Of a DNA stretch of 12,449 bases, positions 6,524 to 12,449 are shown in pieces. The first letter of the stretch is position 1, and every line of letters starts with the position of its first letter. The position numbers were made by a program, and so were the translations under genes. Below the pieces are notes generated by a model, which was given only the letters and a program-made list of their open reading frames with translations, ran no database searches and was not told where the DNA came from. Location of the stretch: the NCBI GenBank assembly GCA_007126835.1, contig SLAO01000003.1, forward strand, positions 1 to 12,449. Reading direction: 5' to 3'. The DNA comes from Nitriliruptorales bacterium. Lineage in GTDB: Bacteria; Actinomycetota; Nitriliruptoria; Euzebyales; Egibacteraceae.

Positions 6524-8092
6524 ATGTTCGATGCCCTCTCCGACCGGCTCGAGGCCGTGTTCACCCGCCTTCGCAGCCGCGGCAAGCTGACCGAGGAGCA
6601 GGTGGATGCGGCTCTTCGGGAGATCCGCCTCGCCCTGCTCGAAGCCGACGTCAACTTCAAGGTCGTCAAGTCCTTCGTCAGCCGCATCCGCGAGCGCACG
6701 GTCGGAGTCGAGGTCTCCGAAGCGCTCAACCCTGGCCAGCAGGTCATCAAGATCGTGCACGAAGAGCTCGTGGCGATCCTCGGCGAGCAGTCCGCGCCGC
6801 TCGATCTGGGCAGCGCGAGCCCGGCGGCGATCATGCTCGCGGGATTGCAGGGGTCGGGCAAGACGACGGCCGCCGGCAAGCTCGGGGCGCTGCTGAAGAA
6901 GAAGGGTCGCCAGCCGCTGCTCGTGGCGTGCGACTTGCAGCGTCCGGCAGCGGTCGACCAGCTCAAGGTCCTGGGGGAGCGCACCGGGGTGCCGGTGTAC
7001 GCCCCCGAGCCGGGCGGCGACCCGAACGCCGACCCCGTGGCGGTGGCTCGCGGTGCCGTCGACGAGGCCAGGCGCCTGGGCGCCGGCGTGCTGATCGTGG
7101 ACACCGCCGGTCGCACCAACGTCGACGATGTGCTCATGGCCCAGGCCGCGGACATCAAGGCCGAGGTCGCACCCGCCGAGACGCTGTTCGTCATCGACGC
7201 GATGATCGGGCAGGAGGCCGTCACCGTGGCCAAGGCCTTCCAGGAGGCGGTGGACTTCACGGGAGTGATCCTGTCCAAGCTCGACGGTGACGCGCGTGGC
7301 GGTGCGGCGCTGTCGGTGGCCGAGGTCACCGGGCGCCCGATCAAGTTCGCCTCGCTTGGTGAGAAGATCGAGGAGTTCGAAGCCTTCCACCCTGACCGCA
7401 TGGCCGGCCGGATCCTCGGCATGGGCGACGTGATGACGCTGATCGAGAAGGCCGAGGACGCCTACACCGAGGAGCAGGCGGCAGACCTCGAAGAGAAGCT
7501 GCTCGAGGACAGCTTCACGCTGGAGGACTTCCTCGAGCAGTTCCAGCAGCTGCGCAAGATGGGCTCGCTGCAAAGCCTCGTGGGGATGATCCCCGGCGTC
7601 GGCAAGCAGCTCGAGGACGCCGACCTCGACGAGAGTCAGCTCGCCAGGGTCGAGGCCATCATCCGCTCCATGACCCGCGAGGAGCGGCGTGATCCCGACA
7701 TCCTCAACGGCAAGCGCAAGAAGCGCATCGCTGCGGGTTCCGGCCGCAGTGTGCAGGAGGTCAACGAGTTGCTCCGCAGCTTCGCGGAGATGCGCAAGAT
7801 GATGAAGCAGATGGGTGGCGGAGCGCGCGGTCAGGCCAAGGCGATGCGCCAGCTCAAAGGCGGCGATCTCCAAGGCCTGACCGACGGTGGCACGTTCCCC
7901 GGCCTCGGCGGCGGCGGCCTGCCGGCGGGCACCGGGGCAGCGGGCATGGGTGGTCCTGCCGGCATGGGTGGCGGGATGGGGGCCGGCATGGGCGGTGCCG
8001 GTGGCATGGGCGGACCCGGAGGTCCGGGCGGCAAGCCCCGCGGCAAGCAGGTCCCCAAGCGCAAGCAGAAGAAGCGCAAGAAGAAGCGATAG
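6524..8092 (+). CDS. ffh: Signal recognition particle protein Ffh (SRP54)
   Basis: GTPase subunit of SRP; it binds 4.5S RNA and signal sequences on translating ribosomes and docks with FtsY. 522 residues, longer than the usual 440-480 because of its tail. The N domain (1-90) starts MFDALSDRL. The G domain has P-loop GLQGSGKTT (107-115), DLQRPAA (137-143), DTAGR (193-197) and SKLDGDARGG (251-260). The methionine-rich M domain (about 325-430) has the GSLQSLVGMIPGVG loop, the RMT-type SMTREERRDP RNA-binding helix and MRKMMKQM. Residues 458-503 are Gly/Met-rich and the end is a cluster of Lys/Arg. After DTAGR the sequence is TNVD rather than the common leucine-containing form. The ATG has GGAG about 9 bases upstream. 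Its TAG stop overlaps the GTG start of the ABC ATPase by one base, so the three genes form one unit. No rpsP, a frequent ffh neighbour, is present. Confidence 0.98.
   Translation: MFDALSDRLEAVFTRLRSRGKLTEEQVDAALREIRLALLEADVNFKVVKSFVSRIRERTVGVEVSEALNPGQQVIKIVHEELVAILGEQSAPLDLGSASPAAIMLAGLQGSGKTTAAGKLGALLKKKGRQPLLVACDLQRPAAVDQLKVLGERTGVPVYAPEPGGDPNADPVAVARGAVDEARRLGAGVLIVDTAGRTNVDDVLMAQAADIKAEVAPAETLFVIDAMIGQEAVTVAKAFQEAVDFTGVILSKLDGDARGGAALSVAEVTGRPIKFASLGEKIEEFEAFHPDRMAGRILGMGDVMTLIEKAEDAYTEEQAADLEEKLLEDSFTLEDFLEQFQQLRKMGSLQSLVGMIPGVGKQLEDADLDESQLARVEAIIRSMTREERRDPDILNGKRKKRIAAGSGRSVQEVNELLRSFAEMRKMMKQMGGGARGQAKAMRQLKGGDLQGLTDGGTFPGLGGGGLPAGTGAAGMGGPAGMGGGMGAGMGGAGGMGGPGGPGGKPRGKQVPKRKQKKRKKKR
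7895..8032 (+). repeat. Low-complexity Gly/Met repeat encoding the Ffh tail
   Basis: Degenerate GGC/ATG-rich sequence encodes residues 458-503 of Ffh, with repeated GMGG, AGMG and GGPG units. It lies between the end of the M domain and a basic terminus (KQKKRKKKR). Gly/Met-rich ends occur in other Ffh proteins; this one is long. It keeps frame and shows synonymous variation between units. Confidence 0.75.
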
Positions 8093-8892
8093 TGCAGCCG
8101 CCGCCGCCACCAGCGGCCGAACCCGCGGTTGCCCCCGCGGTGGCGGCGCGGGGTCTGCGCAAGCACTTCGGTTCCACAGTCGCCGTCGACGCTCTCGACC
8201 TCGACGTCCCGACCGGCTCGTTCTACGGGTTGGTCGGTCCGAACGGGGCGGGCAAGACCACCACCCTGCGCATGCTGACGGGCCTGCTGCGTCCCGATGC
8301 CGGCCGGGCCTGGGTTGGCGCCGTGGACGTGTGGGCGGATCCGCTGATGGCCAAGCGACGCGTCGGGGTCCTGCCCGAGGATCTGGTGCTGTTCGACCGG
8401 CTGTCCGGCCGGCAGCTGCTGACCTACACCGGGCTGCTGCGGGGACTGCCCGCCGACCTGGTGGAGGAACGCGCAGGCGCGCTGCTCGACGTGCTCGGGC
8501 TGACCCCGGCCGGGGGCCAGCTGGTCGTCGACTACAGCCACGGCATGCGCAAGAAGGTCGCCCTGGCCGCGGCGCTGCTGCATGCTCCGCAGGTCTTGTT
8601 CCTCGACGAGCCGTTCGAGGCAATCGACCCGGTAAGTGCGCGCACCATCAGGTCGGTGCTGGAGCGCCATCTCAGCGGGGGCGGCACGGTGATCTTCTCG
8701 AGCCATGTCATGGAGCTCGTCGAGCGTCTCTGCGACCGCATCGGGGTGGTGCACGGTGGCCGGATGGTGGCCTCGGGATCGCTGGACGCGGTCCGGGGTG
8801 GCCGCTCGTTGGACGAGGCGTTCGTGGACTTAGTCGGCGCCGACGTCGAGACGGGGGAGGCGCTCGGGTGGCTTGGCACCTCGTCCGACTGA
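8092..8892 (+). CDS. ABC exporter ATP-binding subunit
   Basis: Cytoplasmic ATPase that powers the permease encoded immediately downstream; the substrate is unknown. 266 residues. After a Pro/Ala-rich start comes a standard nucleotide-binding domain: Walker A GPNGAGKTT (49-57), the Q-loop position reading LPEDLVL with Glu in place of Gln (about 94-100), signature YSHGMRKK (148-155) in place of LSGGQ, Walker B VLFLDE (168-173), the D-loop region FEAIDP, and the switch histidine H205 in SSHVME. The YSHGM signature and DEPFEAIDP are typical of ABC-2-type exporter ATPases, so neither is a defect. The GTG start overlaps the ffh TAG by one base. The 3' end overlaps the permease start by 25 bases, so the pair is translationally coupled. 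Confidence 0.93.
   Translation: MQPPPPPAAEPAVAPAVAARGLRKHFGSTVAVDALDLDVPTGSFYGLVGPNGAGKTTTLRMLTGLLRPDAGRAWVGAVDVWADPLMAKRRVGVLPEDLVLFDRLSGRQLLTYTGLLRGLPADLVEERAGALLDVLGLTPAGGQLVVDYSHGMRKKVALAAALLHAPQVLFLDEPFEAIDPVSARTIRSVLERHLSGGGTVIFSSHVMELVERLCDRIGVVHGGRMVASGSLDAVRGGRSLDEAFVDLVGADVETGEALGWLGTSSD
8853..8860 (+). promoter_or_regulatory. Ribosome binding site fixing the ABC permease start
   Basis: GGGGGAGG lies seven bases before the GTG at 8868, inside the end of the ATPase gene. It picks out 8868 as the permease start even though the frame stays open upstream for almost a kilobase. Confidence 0.75.
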
Positions 8893-10451
8893 AGCTGACC
8901 CTGCTCGTGTCCGGGCTTCGGCGCGGGTGGCAGCAGCTGGTCGGGACGCTGGCTGGTGTCATCGTCGGGCTCCCGCTGGCCACCCTGGGCGCGGCGCTGC
9001 TCGTGTGGGTGGGCGGTCAGCCTGCCGGGGACGTCGCCCTGCACGCCACCCTGACCAGCGTGCTGATCCTGTGGGTCGTCGGGCCGCCGCTCACGTTCGG
9101 GCTAGACGAGACCCTCGACCCCCGGCGCCTCCAGCTGCTGCCGCTGTCGCAGCGACAGCTTGCCACCGGCTTGTTGTGTGCCAGCGCCGTCGGGATCGGC
9201 CCCGCGGTGACAGCCATCCTGCTCGCGGGTGCGGTCATCGGCTTCGCCCCGGCGGGCCCCGGCGCCGTGGTCGTGCTCGCCGCCGGCATCGGGCACCTGG
9301 CCCTCTGCCTGGTCACGGCGCGGCTGATCACCACCCTGCTGTCAGGATGGCTGCGGTCGCGCAAGGGCCAGGACCTGCTCGTGGCCGTCGGGGCCTTCTC
9401 GGGTCTTGGACTTGCCGCGGTGTTCCAGATCCCGGGCTTCATCGCTCGCGGTAGCCGCAGTGTGGAGACGCTGGTCGAGCAGTTCGAGACCACCGCGGCG
9501 GTCCTGAGCCTGCTGCCGTCGAGCTGGGCGGCCACGGTGATGATCGCCGCCGGGGACGGCCGATGGCTGACCGCCGCCGGCATGCTCGCGGCGTTGGCGG
9601 CGCTGGTCGCGTTGCTGGCCGGCGCGTGGGTGCGGCTGCTCGAGCGGGCCAGTCAGACCGCCGGCGGCCAGCGACGCGCGCGCCCCGACCGCCCGCTGTT
9701 CGCCGGGCCGGCGGGATTGCTGCCCCGCAATCGCGCCGGCGCCGCGGCCGCCCGCGAGATCCGGTACCTGCTCGGCGAACCGCAGCTTCGGGTGCAGTGG
9801 ATGATCACCGTGGTGTTCGCCGGCGCGCTGGTGGGTGCCGGTGTCTTGGCGCCGGAGGGTGCTCCGGGCACGCTGGTGCTGGCTGTCGCCGGGTTGGCTG
9901 GCTTGCAGGGGCTGGCGTCAGTCAACGCGTTCGGGGCCGACCGGGGGGCGGTCTGGATGCTGCTGTCGGCGAGCCAGATCGAACCGTCCGACCTTGCCGG
10001 CAAGAACGTCGCCGGCGCGGCGTTGGTTCTGCCGATCGTCACCGTGGCCGCCCTGGGCCTGGCCACAGCCACCGGCGGGTGGGCCAACGTCCTTCCCGCT
10101 GTGCTGCTTGCGGTGGCCGTCCTCGGCGTCTGCTACGGGGTGGGTGACGTCGCCAGCGTGCTGGCCCCCTCGCCGCTGCCAGAGCGACCGTCCAACGCCT
10201 GGGCCGGGACCACCGGTACCGGGTGCGCCACCGCTCTGGCGCAAGCCCTGGCCTTCATGCTCGTGGCCGTGGTGATGCTGCCGGCGGCCGCGGGGGTCCT
10301 GGCCACGATCTTCCTCGCGCCAGGGTGGCTGATCGTCGCCGCGTTCCTGGCGGCGGCCTACGGGCTGGCCATGTGGGGGCTGGGGGTCCGGTTCGCCGGA
10401 CGGCTCGCAGCTAACCGAGGTCCCGAGATCCTGTCCGCACTGGAGGGCTGA
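8868..10451 (+). CDS. ABC-2-type exporter permease, about 12 membrane segments
   Basis: Membrane partner of the preceding ATPase. 527 residues from the GTG at 8868. Hydrophobic segments lie near residues 25-48, 58-76, 100-126, 132-157, 168-190, 210-228, 233-256, 311-328, 334-352, 380-402, 407-432, 455-485 and 485-510; the weakest may not span. This size suggests two fused half-permeases, with a polar loop about 258-305 dividing them. After the second segment is ETLDPRRLQLLPLS, and in the second half FGADRGAVWMLL followed by a GKN motif. This pairing is familiar from actinobacterial ABC-2-like permeases and may mark equivalent cytoplasmic elbows in the two halves. It overlaps the ATPase gene by 25 bases; apgM starts 97 bases downstream. 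No soluble or substrate-binding domain is present, so the cargo cannot be named. Confidence 0.88.
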   Translation: MAWHLVRLKLTLLVSGLRRGWQQLVGTLAGVIVGLPLATLGAALLVWVGGQPAGDVALHATLTSVLILWVVGPPLTFGLDETLDPRRLQLLPLSQRQLATGLLCASAVGIGPAVTAILLAGAVIGFAPAGPGAVVVLAAGIGHLALCLVTARLITTLLSGWLRSRKGQDLLVAVGAFSGLGLAAVFQIPGFIARGSRSVETLVEQFETTAAVLSLLPSSWAATVMIAAGDGRWLTAAGMLAALAALVALLAGAWVRLLERASQTAGGQRRARPDRPLFAGPAGLLPRNRAGAAAAREIRYLLGEPQLRVQWMITVVFAGALVGAGVLAPEGAPGTLVLAVAGLAGLQGLASVNAFGADRGAVWMLLSASQIEPSDLAGKNVAGAALVLPIVTVAALGLATATGGWANVLPAVLLAVAVLGVCYGVGDVASVLAPSPLPERPSNAWAGTTGTGCATALAQALAFMLVAVVMLPAAAGVLATIFLAPGWLIVAAFLAAAYGLAMWGLGVRFAGRLAANRGPEILSALEG

Positions 10452-10536
10452 GCCTGCGCTGCTCGGCTCTGCCCGGTGATGACCCGCGGGGCTGCCTGAG
10501 GGTCAGCTTCGGTGGGTACGAACTCGTGCAGGACAC

Positions 10537-10543
10537 GAGGAGG
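10537..10543 (+). promoter_or_regulatory. Strong ribosome binding site of apgM
   Basis: GAGGAGG, a long match to the anti-Shine-Dalgarno sequence, sits five bases before the GTG at 10549 and decides that start. No clear promoter boxes were recognised in the 97-base gap after the permease gene. Confidence 0.75.
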
Positions 10544-10548
10544 TCACG

Positions 10549-11736
10549 GTGGACATCACCCCATTGCTCCAGCCCGGCGGGAAGATCGTGCTCGTCGTCG
10601 CCGACGGGCTCGGCGGGATGGCCGACGCCGAGCACGACACCGAGCTCGAAGAAGCCCGCACCCCCAACCTCGACGCGCTGGCGGCCGAGGGCGCGACCGG
10701 TCTGGTCACGCCCGTGCTGCCGGGGATCACGCCCGGGTCCGGTCCGGGCCACCTCGCGTTGTTCGGCTACGACCCGCTCGAGTACGAGCTCGGGCGCGGG
10801 GTGCTGTCGGCCACGGGAGTCGAGTTCGACCTGCGGCCGGGCGACGTCGCCGCTCGAGGCAACCTGTGCACTTTCGACGCCGACGGCAACGTCGCCGACC
10901 GGCGGGCGGGGCGCATCGCCGACGAGGACGCCGAGCCCTTGGTGGACCGACTCGACAAGGAGGTTGCCGTCGACGGGGTCGAGGTGTTCTTCCGGCACGA
11001 GGCCAGCCACCGCGTGCTGCTGGTCGTGCGGGGCGACGGCCTGGACGCCCGCGTTTCAGACACTGACCCTGAGGTAGAGGGTAAGCCTGTCAAGCGTCCT
11101 GAGGCGCGCGACCCTGCTGCTTCGCACACGGCCGACGTGATCGCCGAGGTCGACCGTCAGGTGCGGGAGGTCCTGGCAGGGGAGGCGGCGCACGGCCTCC
11201 TGCTCCGAGGATTCGACACGCTGCAGGAACTGCCCTCCTTCGCAGACCGGTACCAGCTGCGCGCGGCCACCGTGGCCATCTACCCCATGTACCGGGGCGT
11301 GGCGTCCCTCGTGGGCATGGACCTGCTGCCCCGGCCCGACGACCTCGACGCCCAGGTGGCCGCGATGGCGCGGCGGTGGGACGACTATGACTACTTCTTC
11401 CTCCACCACAAGTACACCGACGAGGCCGGCCACGACGGTGACCGTCCCCGCAAGGTGCGCGAGATCGAGCGCCTCGACGCGGCGATGCCCGCGATCCGCG
11501 ACCTAGACCCCGACGTCTTGGTCGTCACCGGAGACCACGCCACGCCCACGCAGATGCAAGCCCACTCGTGGCACCCCGTGCCGGCCCTCATGTGGGGACC
11601 TCATGTGGGCCGCGACGCGGTGGAGGTCTTCGGCGAGCGCGCGTGCCTGTCCGGCGGCCTCGGTCAACGTCCCACCATGGAGTTGATGCACTTGGCGCTC
11701 GCCGCAGCCGGGCGGCTGCGCAAGTACGGGGCGTAG
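10549..11736 (+). CDS. apgM: Cofactor-independent phosphoglycerate mutase, archaeal type
   Basis: Interconverts 3- and 2-phosphoglycerate in glycolysis and gluconeogenesis through a phosphoserine intermediate, in the cytoplasm. 395 residues, the usual length for the archaeal-type (ApgM) branch of the alkaline phosphatase superfamily, which is distinct from bacterial GpmI (about 510) and GpmA. Visible in order: metal ligand in VVADGLGG (D19); TPNLDALAAEGATGL (38-52); the nucleophile region PGSGPGH with likely catalytic S64; LFGYDPLEY; the mid-domain YPMYRGVASLVGMDLL (245-260); metal ligands in YTDEAGHDGD (D291, H295); VTGDH (D329, H330); and HSWHP (339-343). All expected metal-binding positions look present. 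The GTG start has a strong ribosome binding site. It lies 97 bases after the exporter genes and is convergent with the small membrane gene, 29 bases apart. Confidence 0.94.
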   Translation: MDITPLLQPGGKIVLVVADGLGGMADAEHDTELEEARTPNLDALAAEGATGLVTPVLPGITPGSGPGHLALFGYDPLEYELGRGVLSATGVEFDLRPGDVAARGNLCTFDADGNVADRRAGRIADEDAEPLVDRLDKEVAVDGVEVFFRHEASHRVLLVVRGDGLDARVSDTDPEVEGKPVKRPEARDPAASHTADVIAEVDRQVREVLAGEAAHGLLLRGFDTLQELPSFADRYQLRAATVAIYPMYRGVASLVGMDLLPRPDDLDAQVAAMARRWDDYDYFFLHHKYTDEAGHDGDRPRKVREIERLDAAMPAIRDLDPDVLVVTGDHATPTQMQAHSWHPVPALMWGPHVGRDAVEVFGERACLSGGLGQRPTMELMHLALAAAGRLRKYGA

Positions 11737-11765
11737 CCACGCACGCAGAGGGCTGCGCAGGCGGT

Positions 11766-11996
11766 CTACGAGCGGTTCTTGCGGTTGCCGCGACCAGGCT
11801 GCGGGGTGAGGCGCTCGGCCAGCCGATGCAGGGCGTACCAGGTCAGCGCCGCGGTCACTCCTCCCACCGTGGCCTGACCCGGGCTGCCGGTGAACGCCCA
11901 CGCGCCCACCAGCACGACCGCGCCCACCGCCAGTGCCCCCGGCCAGCCGAAGGGGCCCGGTTGGAGCGTCACGCGCCGGCCCGGGCTCAGTCCCAT
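11766..11996 (-). CDS. Small hypothetical membrane protein with two hydrophobic helices
   Basis: 76 residues, not recognised. Two hydrophobic segments, about 25-42 (GALAVGAVVLVGAWAFTG) and 46-64 (ending TWYALHRL), are followed by a strongly basic tail (GRGNRKNRS). The likely topology is a hairpin with both ends in the cytoplasm. The ATG at 11996 overlaps the metallopeptidase stop by ten bases, which suggests coupling; an in-frame GTG at 11972 would give 68 residues. Neither has a good ribosome binding site. Base composition and the GC-rich third positions match the neighbours. The first codons lie inside one arm of the inverted repeat at the window end. Confidence 0.6.
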   Translation of the reverse strand: MGLSPGRRVTLQPGPFGWPGALAVGAVVLVGAWAFTGSPGQATVGGVTAALTWYALHRLAERLTPQPGRGNRKNRS

Positions 11997-12069
11997 CCCA
12001 GCGCGTGCAGCTCGTTGTCGTCGATGCCCACATGGTGCGCCAGCTCGTGCACGACGGTGACCCGCACCT
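11969..12069 (-). repeat. Inverted repeat, internal arm (101 bp)
   Basis: Reverse complement of 12349-12449 with 97 of 101 bases identical. This arm holds the last 26 codons and stop of the metallopeptidase gene and the first codons of the small membrane gene, all in good reading order. It therefore appears to be the original copy. Confidence 0.95.
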
Positions 12070-12331
12070 CCTCGACGAGCTCGGCTTCGTCGCGGACCAT
12101 GGCGCAGATCGGAAGGCGAAAGATCACGATGCGGTCGGGCAGCACCCCGCCGTAGTCGTGGCGCTCGGGCAGCGGGATGCCCTCATAGACGCCGAGCAGG
12201 TCGGGTTCGTCGGGGTCCTGGTCCTCCACGACCACCACGACGTTGTCGAACCGGTCTGCGAGCTCTGCGGGGATGCCGTCGAGTGCGTCGTCAACCAGCT
12301 CGGCGAACCGCTGCTCCTCGATCGGTTCCAA
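11987..12331 (-). CDS. Minimal zinc metallopeptidase (PF06262-type, zincin fold)
   Basis: Short predicted metallopeptidase of the family known from Thermus TTHA0227 and common in actinobacteria; its substrate is unknown and proteolysis has rarely been shown for the family. From the TTG at 12331 it has 114 residues, close to the family norm. The order is an amphipathic FAELVDDALDGIP helix, the DNVVVVVED strand, LLGVYEGIPL, YGGVLPDRIVIF, and the active-site VTVVHELAHHVGIDD (92-105), in which H95, E96 and H99 form HExxH and D104 or D105 is the expected third ligand. The TTG is preceded by GGAGG at a short spacing. The frame continues upstream to an ATG at 12403, but those extra residues come from the inverted-repeat arm and do not resemble the family, so I reject them. 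It is expected to be transcribed with the small membrane gene. Confidence 0.88.
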   Translation of the reverse strand: MEPIEEQRFAELVDDALDGIPAELADRFDNVVVVVEDQDPDEPDLLGVYEGIPLPERHDYGGVLPDRIVIFRLPICAMVRDEAELVEEVRVTVVHELAHHVGIDDNELHALGWD

Positions 12332-12348
12332 GGCCCCTCCAAGTACCC

Positions 12349-12449
12349 AGGTGCGGGACACCGTCGTGCACGAGCAGGCGCACCGTGTGGGCATCGACGA
12401 CAACGTGCTGCACGCGCTGGGATGGGACTGAGCCCGGGCCGGCGCGTGA
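12349..12449 (+). repeat. Inverted repeat, terminal arm reaching the window edge (101 bp)
   Basis: Inverted copy of 11969-12069 that starts abruptly at 12349 and is still matching at the last base, so its true length may be greater. Differences are at 12358, 12376, 12385 and 12406. The 279 bases between the arms hold the rest of the metallopeptidase gene. The likely explanation is a fold-back joint at a contig end; a real inverted duplication is possible. Confidence 0.95.
12351..12431 (+). pseudogene. Duplicated 3' fragment of the metallopeptidase gene
   Basis: Within the terminal repeat arm, 26 codons plus stop repeat the C-terminus of the metallopeptidase on the opposite strand. Four substitutions give V to D, L to Q (HELAH becomes HEQAH), H to R and E to V. 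The frame upstream of 12349 is antisense to the intact gene and encodes nothing recognisable, so this is a headless fragment, or an assembly artefact, rather than a gene. Confidence 0.7.

Noticed and set aside
6416..8623. Open minus-strand frame extending upstream of the antiporter through ffh and the ABC ATPase gene
   Set aside because: It is antisense to two well-supported genes and is a by-product of high GC content; the antiporter's first membrane helix starts just after the GTG at 6415.
8350..8760. Non-standard signature (YSHGM) and missing Q-loop glutamine in the ABC ATPase as signs of inactivity
   Set aside because: Both variants are normal in ABC-2-type exporter ATPases, and the Walker A, Walker B and switch histidine are intact.
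7887..8867. Possible N-terminal extension of the ABC permease
   Set aside because: It would be read out of frame through ffh and the ATPase and is Arg/Gly-rich without known features; the GTG at 8868 has a strong ribosome binding site.
1..12449. CRISPR arrays, tRNA, rRNA, 4.5S RNA, insertion sequences, phage or defence genes
   Set aside because: Reading both strands showed no regularly spaced repeats, no tRNA-like cloverleaf or rRNA segments, and no transposase, integrase or defence-type proteins.

Overview
The window is GC-rich throughout, with dense coding, many GTG starts, short intergenic gaps and overlapping stop/start codons. This fits a high-GC actinobacterium. Protein style (alanine- and arginine-rich, FtsY with an N-terminal membrane anchor and Pro/Glu linker, archaeal-type phosphoglycerate mutase) would suit a deep-branching actinobacterial lineage such as Nitriliruptoria/Egibacteria or a relative. 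That placement is inference, since no rRNA or other phylogenetic marker is visible.

Layout. 1-2471 (+): the 3' two thirds of smc, cut by the window edge. 2613-3833 (+): ftsY, the signal recognition particle (SRP) receptor, followed after one base by a WYL-domain protein (3835-4728, +). 4751-6415 (-): a CPA2/Kef-type cation:proton antiporter with a fused Rossmann (RCK_N/TrkA-N) domain, convergent with the WYL gene and divergent from the next unit. 6524-10451 (+): ffh (SRP GTPase), an ABC exporter ATPase and its multi-spanning permease, in one overlapping unit. 10549-11736 (+): archaeal-type cofactor-independent phosphoglycerate mutase (apgM). 11766-12331 (-): a small two-helix membrane protein downstream of, and overlapping, a minimal zinc metallopeptidase.

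How the genes fit together. smc, ftsY and ffh form the familiar chromosome-segregation plus SRP neighbourhood. FtsY and Ffh are the two GTPases that deliver ribosome-nascent-chain complexes to the membrane. The antiporter, ABC exporter and small membrane protein are plausible clients of that pathway, but nothing in the sequence shows a functional link. The WYL protein is translationally placed with ftsY and is the least understood gene here.

The strangest structure is at the right end. The last 101 bases (12349-12449) are an inverted copy, 97/101 identical, of 11969-12069, which holds the 3' end of the metallopeptidase gene and the start of the small membrane gene. It runs to the last base of the window, and all four differences change amino acids. 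This looks more like a fold-back assembly or library chimera at a contig end than a biological duplication. I found no CRISPR array, transposase, phage gene, tRNA, rRNA or recognisable defence system. Most of the window is ordinary core genome, and I do not see a convincing undescribed system in it.
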